Below are positions 22,257 to 33,959 of a DNA stretch of 64,000 nucleotides, one piece after another. The first letter of the stretch is position 1. Each line of letters opens with the position of its first letter. The notes below the pieces were generated by a model, which was not told the DNA's origin, searched no databases, and saw only the letters and a list, made by a program, of their open reading frames with translations. A program made the position numbers and the translations under genes. This stretch comes from Welwitschia mirabilis (taxonomy: Eukaryota; Gnetophyta; Gnetopsida; Welwitschiales), in assembly GCA_051453625.1 (NCBI GenBank), contig JBOZIK010000001.1, forward strand, positions 76,708,250-76,772,249. Direction: 5' to 3'.

Positions 22257-23620
22257 TCTACATATGAAAAGTTTTTATGAAAATTTTGTCTATCGTTAGA
22301 TATGAATGTGTCAATTCTTATATGTCTAGTTCAACTATTATTTAAATATGCTTGTAACTCTAGTCTAATGGCATTAAAATATTTTTATCCAAATAGGTTT
22401 GTAAATCTGGTCTTAATATTGTCCAAATACTTTTGTAATATAATTAGTGCTTAATTTCATGCAAATTAACCTGATTTAGTAACTAGCTTACATTAAACAT
22501 TTTTTGTACTTATTATTTCTTATTTGAAATAGATTAAGGTGGAGCCTTTCTATCTTATGATACTCATTTTTTATGTTAGTTTTTTCTCCAATCAAGGATA
22601 AAGGAGGTATTTTTTTGAGACATTTATCTTTGATTGAATTGGAGATCATAATGTGTTTTATAGTTTTTTGATATTAACTTGTTTTATAGGTAGTTTGTTA
22701 CAAGGGTAATTGATTAGTTCCTAAGGATGGCTAAACAGTTCTGAGGGAAACTACAAGATAAATGGATGGCTAAACTGTCACCAAGGGTAACCAAATCAAA
22801 TAAGAAAAGATAGCCGAGTTTTAAAGGGGTAACCTATCTATTTCATAAGGGTGACTAAGTTTGATTCAGAATATACCTCTTCTATGAGTAACTAAGATTT
22901 TTTAATAGAGTAACCTAGTTAAATTCATAATCTGCATCTTTTGAGAGTGATTAAGACTTCTCATGAGGGTGAATGAAGTGAAATTTGATGTGATAGACTC
23001 TATGACTCATGAGAGTAATCGAACAAGATTTAATATCAACTGATATCATACTTTTATTAATTGTTGAAGCTTCTCATACTTCTCAAAGTGAATCACGAAA
23101 ATAAAGATCTGCATTGACTCTTTTAAATGGCTATTTTTTAATATTTACTATATAAAGGAATTTTCCAAAATATCTGAGCTCTGATCGATCTCTAAAAAAT
23201 AGTCTATGATTGAAAAGGAACACTTTTAGAAGACATTGCATTATTCACCTTCTATTATAATACCCATGTGATCTACCTTAGCATCTACTTTGATCTAGCT
23301 ATACAAAGCTAACCATTGTACTGTACTCTTAAAGCATATTTATTTTATCTATGCACATTACAAATACCCTTTCTATTTTTGGTTGTGGATGAATCCTAAA
23401 ATCTATTGTCGATTTTAAAAGTTCATTGATAAGCCTAAAAACCATTGATGGAGGTTAATTTAGACTAGCTTAAAAAAAAATGTGTGGAAGCTAAAGGGTG
23501 GTGACTTACCATTCTTGGGTATTTTTATTATTTGATTAATTTTTGTAGATTTAGTTAGTTTGATTTAATTGAGTTTTAGATTTAACCTATTCACCCCCCT
23601 ATATGTTGATCCTATTATCA
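22257..23620 (+). repeat. C2 3' LTR
   Basis: It aligns with the C1 LTR over its whole length, with landmarks such as caattcttatatgtctagtt near the start and tcacccccct near the end. It ends ctattatca at 23620. A short internal duplication (tatgaaaagttttta/tatgaaaatttt) near 22263 is specific to C2. It carries a TATA box at 23149-23157. Confidence 0.82.
23149..23157 (+). promoter_or_regulatory. TATA box of C2 3' LTR
   Basis: TATATAAAG at the same LTR position as in C1 (5412-5420). Conservation between two otherwise decayed copies supports it as the LTR core promoter. Confidence 0.6.
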
Positions 23621-23621
23621 A

Positions 23622-24474
23622 TACCCTTAAGGGAATGTTTGATCAATCATTGACTTTTTAATAAATTAATATGACTACTTTATTAAGTATTTTAGTGCTT
23701 ACTATATCAAATGCATACTAGAGATGTCTCATTATGATTAACTATCTATTAATGATACCTTATTAAGCAATCTTAATATTATCCTTATTCACATTTGAAA
23801 ATATCACATAAATGTTTGGTGATTTTCATTAACTTCCATCTTCTCTTAGCACTTAGGTTCATGGAATGTGATGGGGTTTCCTTCTTAGGGTTTTGATTCA
23901 TTATTAAATGGTTATACTTACTTTGATAATTCATTTTCCTCATTGTTTACTACCCTAAAATCCTTACTCTTGTTATCTGATACAAAACTTTGAAAAAATA
24001 GTGTATTATAACTTATCTGAATTATGTATACATTAGCCTTTTATATGGATAAATTTTAATATGGTCAGTCTTCCTTTATCTTTCAGATTTTTGCATAAAG
24101 TTTTTTTTAAATTTTTTTAAATATATTGATCTTAATGAGACAATTCGATTAATAGTTCTTAATAGTTTTCACATTAATTTATTTTTCTTACACTTTGGTT
24201 CTAATTTGATTCATCATAAAAGTAATATTATATTTAAATTAGACATTATTTTCAAGCAATAACACAATCATTATATTATCCTTTATTGTATAATTTAAGT
24301 AAACTAATATGAAAGATGAGTGAGTCCTATTTCAAGGATTGGCAATATTAGCTTTAAATGCTAATTATTGTATTTTATTTCCTACGAGAAAGGGTCAATA
24401 CTATCTCGAAGTAAGGCTACTATACTTCCTTGATTCTAAGAATTTTCTTTCTTCTTAATTAAAGAAATAACTAG
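23622..24474 (+). repeat. Repeat R1, copy 2 (probable LTR fragment)
   Basis: It opens atacccttaagggaa then TGTTTGATCAATCATTGAC and matches copy 1 (5893-6706) closely, including caaatgcata.tagag.tgtc and the ttcatggaatgtgat block. Homology ends near 24474, where DNA of different composition begins. See copy 3 at 26990-27555. Confidence 0.65.
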
Positions 24475-24485
24475 TTAATTAAAGA

Positions 24486-24960
24486 GACTGTGAGGGAGTT
24501 TGAAGAATGGCAGATGTGAAGAGATCTCTGGAGAAGACGGCATGAAAGTGAGAGCCGAGCCGCAGACTGCTACTGCAGGATACGATCAGCTTCGCAGATA
24601 AACGGCGTTGTTGTTTCGGTGGAAAGGAGGGAGACGGGAGAGCAGTAGGTTAAAATCATTTGAGGGAATATCACAGAAAGAGGATTGAGAAATTAAAGAG
24701 AAGTAGAGGGACACCCTCTAGACTAGGCTGGAGACAAGTGGTCTGGTGCATATACTCCCAGCGTTGGGCTAGATAGCCTATGCCCAACAAAGAGAGAACT
24801 TTCCTGTTATTAGAAAGCTTCACGCCAAAAAGAGTGAAGAGGTATAAGCATCACTGGTTGTTGGCTAAGGGAGGGCTTTAGAATTGGGCATTTAACGTAG
24901 ACAAAGAAAACGAGTAACCTAACCATCCATAGAGAGTGAGAATGAGAAGCAAGAGGCACA
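24486..24960. other. Purine- and GC-richer island, possible organellar insert
   Basis: Composition shifts abruptly from AT-rich repeat to mixed sequence with CpG (gaagacggcatg, gccgagccgcag, aacggcgttg). It contains a hairpin at 24763-24788 with 7-bp arms GTTGGGC/GCCCAAC. No ORF of note is present. The texture resembles plant mitochondrial non-coding or intron sequence, but I cannot name a locus. It could also be a young insertion that has not yet lost its CpG sites. Confidence 0.4.
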
Positions 24961-25007
24961 ACCCAACTAATATTATTTCCATGACAAACATGCCTTAGTT
25001 ATAGTTT

Positions 25008-25223
25008 TTACTTATAGGCCGCTAAGACCAATTCACACCTTAAGCTAGTTGCTTTTGAACCTATTAATGCTTTTAGTATTACTAGAGTATTAATTATCAA
25101 GTTAGAGAGGAAGCCTAAAGTCATGAGTGTGACCTTTACATTTCCTTCAATCCCTAAGACACCTATAGTGAGGGGCACAAGGGGGTGTTCACACTTGTTG
25201 ATCTTTATCCTATATGAATACAC
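25008..25223 (-). other. Unrecognised 71-codon open frame
   Basis: The minus strand is open from MYSYRIKINKCEHPLVP to a stop after CELVLAAYK. Composition is mixed, with regular hydrophobic spacing and no low-complexity runs, so it may be a real coding fragment, possibly of a transposable element. No family is recognised. It adjoins the composition island at 24486-24960. Confidence 0.25.
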
Positions 25224-25737
25224 AAAGCTTAGGGGTAATATTTAATGGCCTTGTTGAGGTGTTGGAGGTCTAGCTATGTATTCTATGTCATAGATGCAAT
25301 CTATAAGTGCGTGTTAGCTATCATCTAGTAAGTTCATTAAGTAAAATCTAGAAAAATCATTAAAACCCATATCACATTTTTGTTTTCAAATATCTTGAAT
25401 TACATATAACAAATGATATTATCTATTATGCTTCATAAAATATCGAAGGACAAGGAGGCGGCTTGAGTCTAGTGAAGGAATAGTCAAGTACTCAACCCAT
25501 TTTCAAGCCTAAATCATCCATTAGCACTAAGAAAAGATCTGGACAATAGTTTATTTTCTTATCGAACCAAATGACGGAATTAAATTAAAACATCATAAAA
25601 TGATGAAGGTAAGCCACAAAAGGAAGGCCATTATGAGTAACATATCACCAAATAATCTTGAACTTTTGGCTTATAGGAAGCTTGCACAACTTATTGAGTA
25701 ATCTTTTCCAGAACTAGTCAAGATTTTCTAAGTTTTA

Positions 25738-25889
25738 AATCTTATTAAATTTGTTAAATTTATCTTTTCAAAGAACTAAACTCTTACCAAGTCAATTATG
25801 TGTGTTTATTTTTGAATCTTATTAAATTATTAAATTTATCTTTTTAAGGAACTAAACTCTTACCAAGTCAATTATGTGTGTTTATGTGA
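25738..25889 (+). repeat. 76-bp tandem duplication, nearly identical copies
   Basis: The block ending actaaactcttaccaagtc aattatgtgtgtttat occurs twice, 76 bases apart, with only a few differences, mostly in the first half. It is much less diverged than any other repeat pair in the window, so it is recent. Confidence 0.88.
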
Positions 25890-26989
25890 GTACCTCAGGT
25901 TTAAATAATAATAAAAAAACTAAGATATTACCCTAGGGTTCCTTACAAATACAAAGAGTAAAGATCTTTCTTTGCACATGAGATAATATAGAAACTTACA
26001 AAGGATTCAGGTAGGAAGACCTTAAAAAGCTTGAATGCTATCCCAAGAGGTTGCCATGAAAATACCTCATTTATGTGAAGAAAAAACTATTCCTTTAATA
26101 ATATTTGACAACTAAAAGAAGTCAAGCCATCAAAGTTGAATATCTTATTGGAAGATGATTTGTGTCTAAGTAAGATAGGCTTATATTTAAAAAGGATACT
26201 TATTTAGTATCATTAGATGAGGAATAATGGAGTGTTTATCTAAATATGAATAATTTGAGTGGAAAAGATGAGTGATTGTTAAGCAATAAGGGCCTTGTCA
26301 AGGTCTAATTTACATGTTACTTGAATAAGTTGGTGTAAAGAATCTTATAAGTTTCAAAACTAGACAAGGCCTTAATGGTTCATTTTTCCAAGATAGTAAT
26401 CCCTTACTTTAAAATATTAAAAGAACATTGGTTATTACAATGAAGTGGTTAATGCATTGAATCATAAGTATTATTCATTCTTATCACTTCAATTTCTACA
26501 ATTAACTTTAATAAATTAGAAGATGCATATGATGATGTTAATCTTGTGTTAATTTAAAGAGCTATTAAGAATTCTTTCATTACAAATTATACAGAACACA
26601 AAAGTTATTTTATTCATGTAATAATTGGTCATCATTGATTTCTAGCATAACTATCATAAAGAATGAGAATAAATTTTAAAATAGAAAATGGTAAACATGA
26701 AAAAAAGCACATAACTAAAAAGCACCATAACATTGATTTTTCATCAATTTCTAAAAAAAGAATCCTTTTCTATAATCACAAAGAGTTCATGTCATGGAGT
26801 ATGATTTGTTTTGATAGACTAGCAAAGAAAGTATACTTTCTACCCCTTCTTTTTAATGTATATGAATGACAGAGTTGTGTTTATCAAGGATAGCAACCAC
26901 AATTGATCAATTTTCTACATCGTGATCATACAATCCTTATAACTTGAATTAAGGATTATCAATTACATTTTAATATCTTTCTATAAGAT
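25890..26989. other. AT-rich DNA; possible retroelement interior
   Basis: No clear gene. A plus-strand open frame at 26663-26869 includes ICFDRLAKKVYFLPLLFN, weakly like the gypsy integrase block FDRLTK..HFIP. If real, this would be interior of the element whose LTR is R1 copy 3. The match is short and uncertain. Confidence 0.3.
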
Positions 26990-27555
26990 CAAAACCTTGA
27001 AGGGATATTTGATCAATTAATGATATATTAATAAACTAATATAAGTCTTTTACTAAATATTTTAATTCTTAAGACATCAAATTTATGATATGACATATTC
27101 ATTACAACTAACTATTTATTAATGATACCTTATCAATAAATCTCAATGTTAATACCATTCACATTTAACAATGATATATAAATTTTTAGATTTTTCTTTA
27201 ACTCCCTTATTGTTGGATGTCTACAATTCCATTAATAATTCTTCTACCTCATCATTTACTATGTTGAAGCTTTGATCCTTATTTTATTCTTTTGAATTAA
27301 ATAAAATAATATTAATGTTTTAAAATTCATATTATGCATACATGTGTCTTTTATGTGAATATAGTATTCACTTTTTTTCAATAGTATTGATCATAATGAG
27401 ATCACTTAGTTGATACTTAATTAATAGTTTTTCACTTAGTCTCTTTTCTTACATGTCTTTCAATCATATTATATTTAGCTTAACACATGGATTATATTTA
27501 ATTGAGAGTTATTTCCAATCAATAATATAATCATTATTCCTTTCTTTAATAGTAT
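26990..27555 (+). repeat. Repeat R1, copy 3, cut by gypsy A
   Basis: ccttgaaggga then TATTTGATCAATTAATGA, followed by ttaataaactaatata and tattaatgataccttat, matches the first 560 bp or so of R1 copies 1 and 2. It ends where the LTR of element A starts (27556). Here no copia element precedes R1, showing that R1 is a repeat of its own rather than part of the copia LTR. Confidence 0.6.
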
Positions 27556-30500
27556 TGTCATATCGTATGTTTTGTAAACCTTATTTCGTTGGATATTAAG
27601 CATACTAAGATTTTAATCAGATGATGAATTAATCTTCTTTGAAGGCCTTGTAAAAACAAGATGGCATTTTAAATTAACCTTAGTTTGTAGTTTTTCATGA
27701 TTGACTATGAAAATGATTATATTTATGTTAGAAGGATTTTAATGAAAAAATCTATTCAAACATTTAAAATTAAATAAACCCATTGCGTAAGGAATTAAGA
27801 TTACATGATAAAACTAATAAATTAAAAAATTCAAGAGGACATAATAGCATATTTTTCAATCTTATTTACTCATTTAAATTCTTGATAAATGTGATAGTTG
27901 TACTATATTATAAATAGACATTTTCTTTTTTATGTTATGTCATTGATAGATTTTATGCATTATGAAATAAATTAGCATGTGAATAAATACATGCACTCTT
28001 ACCTAGAACCAAGAATGATAAAGGAGTAGATTTACTCTATCATGACTTTTATCTTCTTAAGATGTGTAAGGGCACTTGGTTCATAACATATTTATTGTTT
28101 TGTTCATTGAAATTAAAAAGTTTATCTCATTATGCTGCATGATAATTTTGAGATTTGTGCATTTATTCTTTTGATGTATGTCTTGGATGAATTAAACTTA
28201 CTTATGAGCCTATGAAGGATTAAGGAGAAGCTAGCTTGAGAAAATGATGCATGTAATTAGCTTTACTAATTAAAGTAAGGAGATCACTCACCCTTATTAA
28301 GTGCATGAGTCATAAATATGATCTCTTTTTGTGCTCCAGTGTTACTTATTACTCATCGTAGTTATCAATGATAAATTATGTGATCTTATGATCTTGAGCT
28401 ATATTCCTTTTGTTTATTTATATATATAGATCTTTTTCTTTCTTCCAAAAAAAAAAAGATACTTTTCTTTCCACACAAGTGCATTTCCTTCTTACTTGTG
28501 GTGCTTGGAGCTAAGGAACTTTTGAGCTTAGATCTTCATCAATCTTTAACTATCAAGGACTTATTAATCTTTGTAAGTATGTTGTTGACTCATGTTATCC
28601 ACATGGTCTCTTTTAATATTTTAGTAGAATGATGTAATATTACATTAAATCACTATTTATGATATATCATAAAATTATGTTATTCCCTTCCATTGGCTCT
28701 CACCAAGATGCGGGGAGATATGAGAGGTCTCTTATGCTTAGTGCTTGACATTACTAATGGATGTTTATGGTCAAATCACCACTTTGAGATTCATTATATA
28801 CTTAGGTACCCATGTTTATTTCATGTTAATTTACATAATAATATACTTTTCATTTATTATGCATTAGGTCTATCTTATTAGGGGTAAATTCTAATCCTTA
28901 AAAATTTCTTTTAGGATGGTACTCTTTCATAGTACTCATATAAGGCTGAATGTAAATGCTTTTTATGAAGTTATTTGATTTTCTTTTCTAAATTGATTTG
29001 CATTAGTAGTATTTAGTAATATTATACTATATGTAATGAGTTTAGTTAGCGTATTAATTATTTTACTAATTCAAATCATTATATAATTAATTGTTAGACC
29101 TCTACTATATTTCATTTAGTAATAGTTAAGCTTCTAAAATAAAGGCATATGATAAAAACACCATACTTTTTAAGTTTAGAACTGTCTTATGAATGTTAAA
29201 ATGTAGAAACATTTATTTTATTTGATGTGTAATAATTTTTAAAAAAAGTTATTTGTTAAAATATGTTAGGAAATAAATTTAGAAAATAGTAAGTAATTAA
29301 TACACATTTTTATAACTATCAGTTAAGATATCTACGAACTTAAGCATCCTAAGTTGTATTAATTAAGCTTCTCAAAACATCTTGAATCATTTAAAACTCA
29401 AAGTATTTTAAACATTATAATTAATTTGATGTAGTGTGGTAGGACTATAATTTTAGAAAATTTGATAGTTTTTAATCTTAAATGATGACCTTAGAAACAA
29501 TATTTTTACAATTACAAGATAGTTTAAGTTAGATTTTAAGGATCATATTATGAATCTAGTTTATTGAAAATTGTTGCAGTTTGTTTTTTTCCTTCATAAA
29601 TAATTAATTAATAATTTTTAACTATGATGTCTCCTTAGAATCCTAAAATACTATAATTAATGTTTTAAATTATAAAAAAATTATTATGTAAAATTCTATA
29701 GGGAATTTAAGTACATAAGATATGTTTCTATCAATAGCCTTAAATTAAATTACTTAGAAATGTTTTTTTTTTAATGATAGAAATACCTCTTTTATATTTA
29801 TCCTTTATCTGAATTTGAATGTTTATGCTTGTAAGTGTTTTCACCTTAATAGTTTAAGTAACATAAATAGTCTTTAGTTTAACACTTATTTTCTTGACTT
29901 ATAATATAACCATGTGATGTCTTGGCTAAAGAGTTATCTCTTAACAATCATTCTTGAGCTATAATTCTTTTGTTTATCTTTTTTTATACAATAGAGATTA
30001 TCATATAAGCATGGAAGAATGCTTCTAGGATTAGCATAGCACCAGGTATGAATTAGTTTTTTTAAGTACATTATTAAAATGTGATATAATACATTTTAAA
30101 TTTTCTTATTATTATTGAAAGAAAGAAAATCAAAAAATATTTCTTTTATTTAAATTTTCATTAATATAACCTTGAGATAAAAATGTCCTAGTATGCTTGT
30201 TTTCTCTTTTATGATTTTTTCTATAAAACAAAACTAATGATGATTAGAATTATTATAACTATCTAAATGATCTATTAAATATCTATATTAGTTAGAATTT
30301 TATATATGCATTTGTGTGGTGTATTCATTGACTAGAACTAAATAAAGATAATTCTAATAGTAATCATCCCCACACATGGATTTCATCACTAAAGTGGGTT
30401 GAAAAACATTTTTTTTTATAATGCCCTTATGAAAGTGCATTTGATCACTACTTTAATGTCATACCTATATATGAATAACTCGAACTTAGTATTATGATCC

Positions 30501-31118
30501 CTTAGCATTGATGGATTATGCTGCATCATCCAGAGATGTTTAAAGAAAGTGAAGTTCATTTATAAGCGTGCATCCACCTCGTGTACTAACTGTCACCTGT
30601 ATCTGAGGTATATCAACATGAAGTAAAAGCCTATGGAGTTGATCCCAGTCATATTTGCATAGTTTAAAGCCTAAAGTAAAATCAACTCATGTCTATAGGA
30701 TGGTAGGATATAAAGTTGGAATGCCACTAATGGAAGTTGCAACCTCCTATTGTATAGTTAGGTATTATCTTTAAAATTATCCATGTATGTTTATTATAAG
30801 TTTGCATTTCCTCAACTATTTATAAGATATCTTTCTATGTAGTAAAAAGGTAGAAAAAAATGGAGGAAACAAACTTATAACATTACTATTTTTCATTAAT
30901 CAAAATAACCTAAGAATTAATCATAGATGAATATATAATAATAATAATAATATGATTTATTTTTCTTAAGATATAAAAATGCTAATAAAATAATAAGTAA
31001 AATTTAATCCTAGGGTCTGTCATGTCTATTAGTTAATAATATTAAAAAATGAAGGAAGAGAAAAATAACAAAGGGGGAAAAAGTTATTAATTAGTATAAG
31101 AAAAGATATGTTATCACA
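27556..31118 (+). repeat. Gypsy A 5' LTR (3.56 kb)
   Basis: It starts TGTCATATCGTATGTTTTG, matching TGTCATATCTCATATTTTA at the 3' LTR start (36662), and ends gttatcaca three bases before the PBS. The first 1.3 kb match 36662-37975. The last 2.1 kb or so match the reverse complement of 37976-40130. A TATA box lies at 28419-28428. Confidence 0.8.
28419..28428 (+). promoter_or_regulatory. TATA box of gypsy A LTR
   Basis: tatatatata in the context gtttatttatatatatagatc is conserved in other LTR copies: rc TATATAAAG at 40664-40672 and rc TATATAAAG-like at 42288-42298. All are followed by an A/G or T/C-rich run and then an agaaacttttc-like block. It is a probable LTR core promoter. Confidence 0.55.
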
Positions 31119-31121
31119 AAT

Positions 31122-31133
31122 TGGTATAAGAGC
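31122..31133 (+). other. Gypsy A primer binding site (initiator tRNA-Met)
   Basis: TGGTATAAGAGC matches TGGTATCAGAGC at 11 of 12 bases and lies three bases after the LTR end. Its position 3.5 kb from the LTR start is what fixes the unusually long LTR. Confidence 0.88.
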
Positions 31134-31189
31134 TCTAGATTAACTTAAATAATAGTTAAGTACTTTTAAATTCATAAGGATATATATAT

Positions 31190-31660
31190 CCAATTATATC
31201 TTTAACAACGTTTCTTCTTAATTATTATAAAGTTAGTTGTAACCAGAATAATATTAATTCCTAATAGCTATAAAGTTAGTTATATCACGAATAATCTTAA
31301 ACCATGAGTAAAATCAATTATATCCTTGATAATACTAGATTCTAAGATAACTCTAACTCCTAGATAAGTATGAATTTAATTATATCTCCCAATAGTGATA
31401 AATTTCATTATACCTATAGTTTTCATACTCCCTAAATATGTACCAAAATTATATCCATTTTAATTCTAATAATTACAAAGATTATACTAATGATAATCTT
31501 AGCACCTTAATAATCATAGAAGTTGATCATATTTGGAATAGTTATAAAGTATTAATAAGGTTTACTATAAACCTAATCCTAGATGATCATTATGTTAATC
31601 ATATTTAATAATTCAAAATCCCTAAACAAGCTAAGAAGTGTGATGAATTAAAATCATTAA
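31190..31660 (+). repeat. Degenerate repeats in gypsy A leader
   Basis: Blocks built on 'cctaat.gctataaagttagttatatc' recur every few tens of bases between PBS and gag, for example near 31218, 31257 and 31300, and more weakly to 31660. Element B has the same in reverse at about 45735-46230. Period and copy number cannot be set by eye because of decay. Confidence 0.5.
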
Positions 31661-32339
31661 AAACTCTCTTACCTTATAGTGATAGATAATAATCACTTAG
31701 AAAAGTTACAATTATCTTAAGAATATAGAATAATGATCTTATATGATATCTTAAAGAGCTTAACCTTTTCTAAGAAATATAAGTACATAAAATAATGTTT
31801 TATAATTAGATACCCTTAGAAATAATCAAATCTCTGACCAAGTTATTCATCCTAAATTTTATGGTCCCATAACTATAAAGTGAAAACCCTTATTCATAAC
31901 CTTTAAATCTTATCTATTGAAAATAAAGAAAGGGAATGGACTTGATTATATTCTTTAAGTTATAAATGAGAATTAATCATGTCATAATGATAATCATGTC
32001 ATTCCTAAGATCATAAAAATATTTCTAAGTTTAACTGTTAATAATATTTAACTTATTTCCAAATGTAATATCATAAAATTTTCACTTCTTTTCGATTCCT
32101 CATTATTGTTAGTTAAACTTTGAGGTTAAGTCTGGTGCACTAAGTAATCAACATCAAGAGAATATATAAGAGAGTTAGCAATCTAATGATGAAAATTAAC
32201 CCTCATTTAACCTTAATCTAAAAGAATTGATGGATACATTTATGTAGTTCGCATTAAAAATGGTAAATTAAGTTAAAACTCACAAGTAAATAATTGTATC
32301 AATTAATCTAAGAAAGTGGGTATAACGAGATTAATTTAA

Positions 32340-33190
32340 ACTTTTATTAATCTAAATACACCTAACTTTGTAGGAGATTTAGATCCTTCCAAAGTAAAAG
32401 CATGGCTGAATGATGTTAAAAAGGGTATAGGTATCTTAGAATGCAATGAATATAAAAAGACCTCTTTAGCTATTTATATGTTACAAGGAGAAGTTAACCT
32501 ATAGTAAAAAATGGAAATGACCAAGTTAGAAGATCTAGAACTTTCATGAAATAAATTTGAGCATATATTTAAGAATAGGTATATCATTAAGTTCTATATT
32601 TACCAAAATGTTACAAAATTTTACAATTTAAGAGAAGCCCCTAATGTTTCCATAATAGATTATGAGTGAAAATTTATAGAATTATTAATATATGTATTAC
32701 ATATGTATCTAGATGAAGAAGCTAAAGAAAATCACTTTATTAATAGTCTTCTTCCTTTTATTGCTATCAAAGTATCCTTCTTTCAACCTAAGAATCTAGC
32801 AAAGGCTATAGAAAAGGCAAAGATAGCAAAATAAAAATAGTAGAGATAATGTGAAAATGGGAAGAAAATTTCTTCACAAGAATGTATCCTTAAGGGAAAT
32901 ATATCACAAATGTCTTATCAAAATAAGAATTGGCACCTTAGCAAAAATAATCTTAGTAGCAGTTATAGCATAAGTAGGAATTTGAATCAATTTAGGCAGG
33001 ATTCATTCAAAAGAAACTAAAATATTCCTAGTCAAAGCTATATAAGTAATTAATATTAAAGATCAAATTTCTAGAAAAAGTCCTAGTCAGTATCAGTATT
33101 AGACCTAGTATAATAATGAAGATAGATGCTTTCAATGTAAGGTAACTCATAAAGTAAAATAATATCCATTATGTAACAGAAACAAAGACC
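32340..33190 (+). pseudogene. Gypsy A gag
   Basis: The capsid region reads GDLDPSKVKAWLNDVKKGIGIL, then YKKTSLAIYMLQGEVN, FEHIFKNRYI and EEAKENHFINSLLPFIAIKV up to about 32830, the usual order of the retrotransposon gag domain. A zinc-knuckle remnant follows at 33121-33180 (CFQCKVTHKVK then a stop). There are several stops. Gag would form the element's capsid. Confidence 0.8.
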
Positions 33191-33279
33191 CTCCCAAACA
33201 TCAATTAGAAAATACTTAAAGATAAAAAAGAATTCCTCAATCAATAAGATAACTTTAAGTAACAATAAATAATCAAAGG

Positions 33280-33620
33280 GTGTAATTTCAGAGATTTGTC
33301 ATACAAGGTAAGTCTTTACTTAATAATCAAGAAGTAATTATTTTATTTAATTATGGAGAAATGCATTACTTCATATATTTTAGGATTGTTATAAATAAAA
33401 AATTATGTTGTGCTCTAATTGAAGGATGCATAGAGCTAGCAAATGGATCTATGTCTAAGGTTAATCAATAGGTCCTAAATTGTACTCTATCTATAAGTAG
33501 GGTAGATTTTCATATACAATCAATTATTATTAACTTAGGAAAATATGACATTATGTTGGATATAAACTAGTTAATGTAAAATAAAGAAGTCATAAATTGT
33601 GAAAAGCATTAAATAAAAAT
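33280..33620 (+). pseudogene. Gypsy A protease remnant
   Basis: VIILFNYGEMHYFI marks the aspartic protease active site, where plant gypsy elements normally have D-S/T-G-A-THSFIS. Here it is N-Y-G. The homologous site in B reads LFDCEMMHYFIS, so the shared ancestor may have had D-C-x. The downstream blocks CIELANGS and LGKYDIMLDIN are the family's usual protease C-terminal half. Confidence 0.75.
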
Positions 33621-33959
33621 GATAAATCATAATCAAATAATAATTTTCCAAGTTTATTATAAATTAGCAGTGAAGGATATAATTAATGCAAAGCATATAA
33701 AAATATGAACTAAGAGGGAATCACTAGATTATATGCTATATCTAAAATTAGTTAGCTTAAAAAAAGGAAAAAAACTTAGTAAAGAATGTACTAGTAATCC
33801 AAGATTATCATGATGTATCTACAACAAAATTACTAAGAATGCCATCACTTTGGAAAGTTAAGCTTTTTATTAAATTAATCCTAAGAGTCCAACCAATTTC
33901 TAATGCATCATGTAGAGTATCTCCTACATAAATGAAAGAATTAAAAATTTAGCTTGCAA

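Larger units (their letters stand above)
15850..23620 (+). mobile_element. Ty1/copia element copy C2 (nearly full length)
   Basis: The fullest copy of the C1/C2 family: 5' LTR remnant (254 bp), PBS, gag, pol, spacer, env-like ORF, polypurine tract and a full 3' LTR of about 1.36 kb. All coding parts are broken by stops and frameshifts. The RT active-site YMDD is still legible at 19745-19756. The order LTR-gag-pol-extra ORF-LTR fits the SIRE/Maximus copia lineage (inference). It is followed by the same R1 repeat as C1. Confidence 0.88.

Noticed and set aside
28693-28881. 62-codon plus-strand frame
   Set aside because: Lies inside the gypsy A LTR; the other LTR copies do not keep it open.
33083-33265. 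60-codon minus-strand frame
   Set aside because: Antisense to the gag/protease linker of gypsy A; low complexity.
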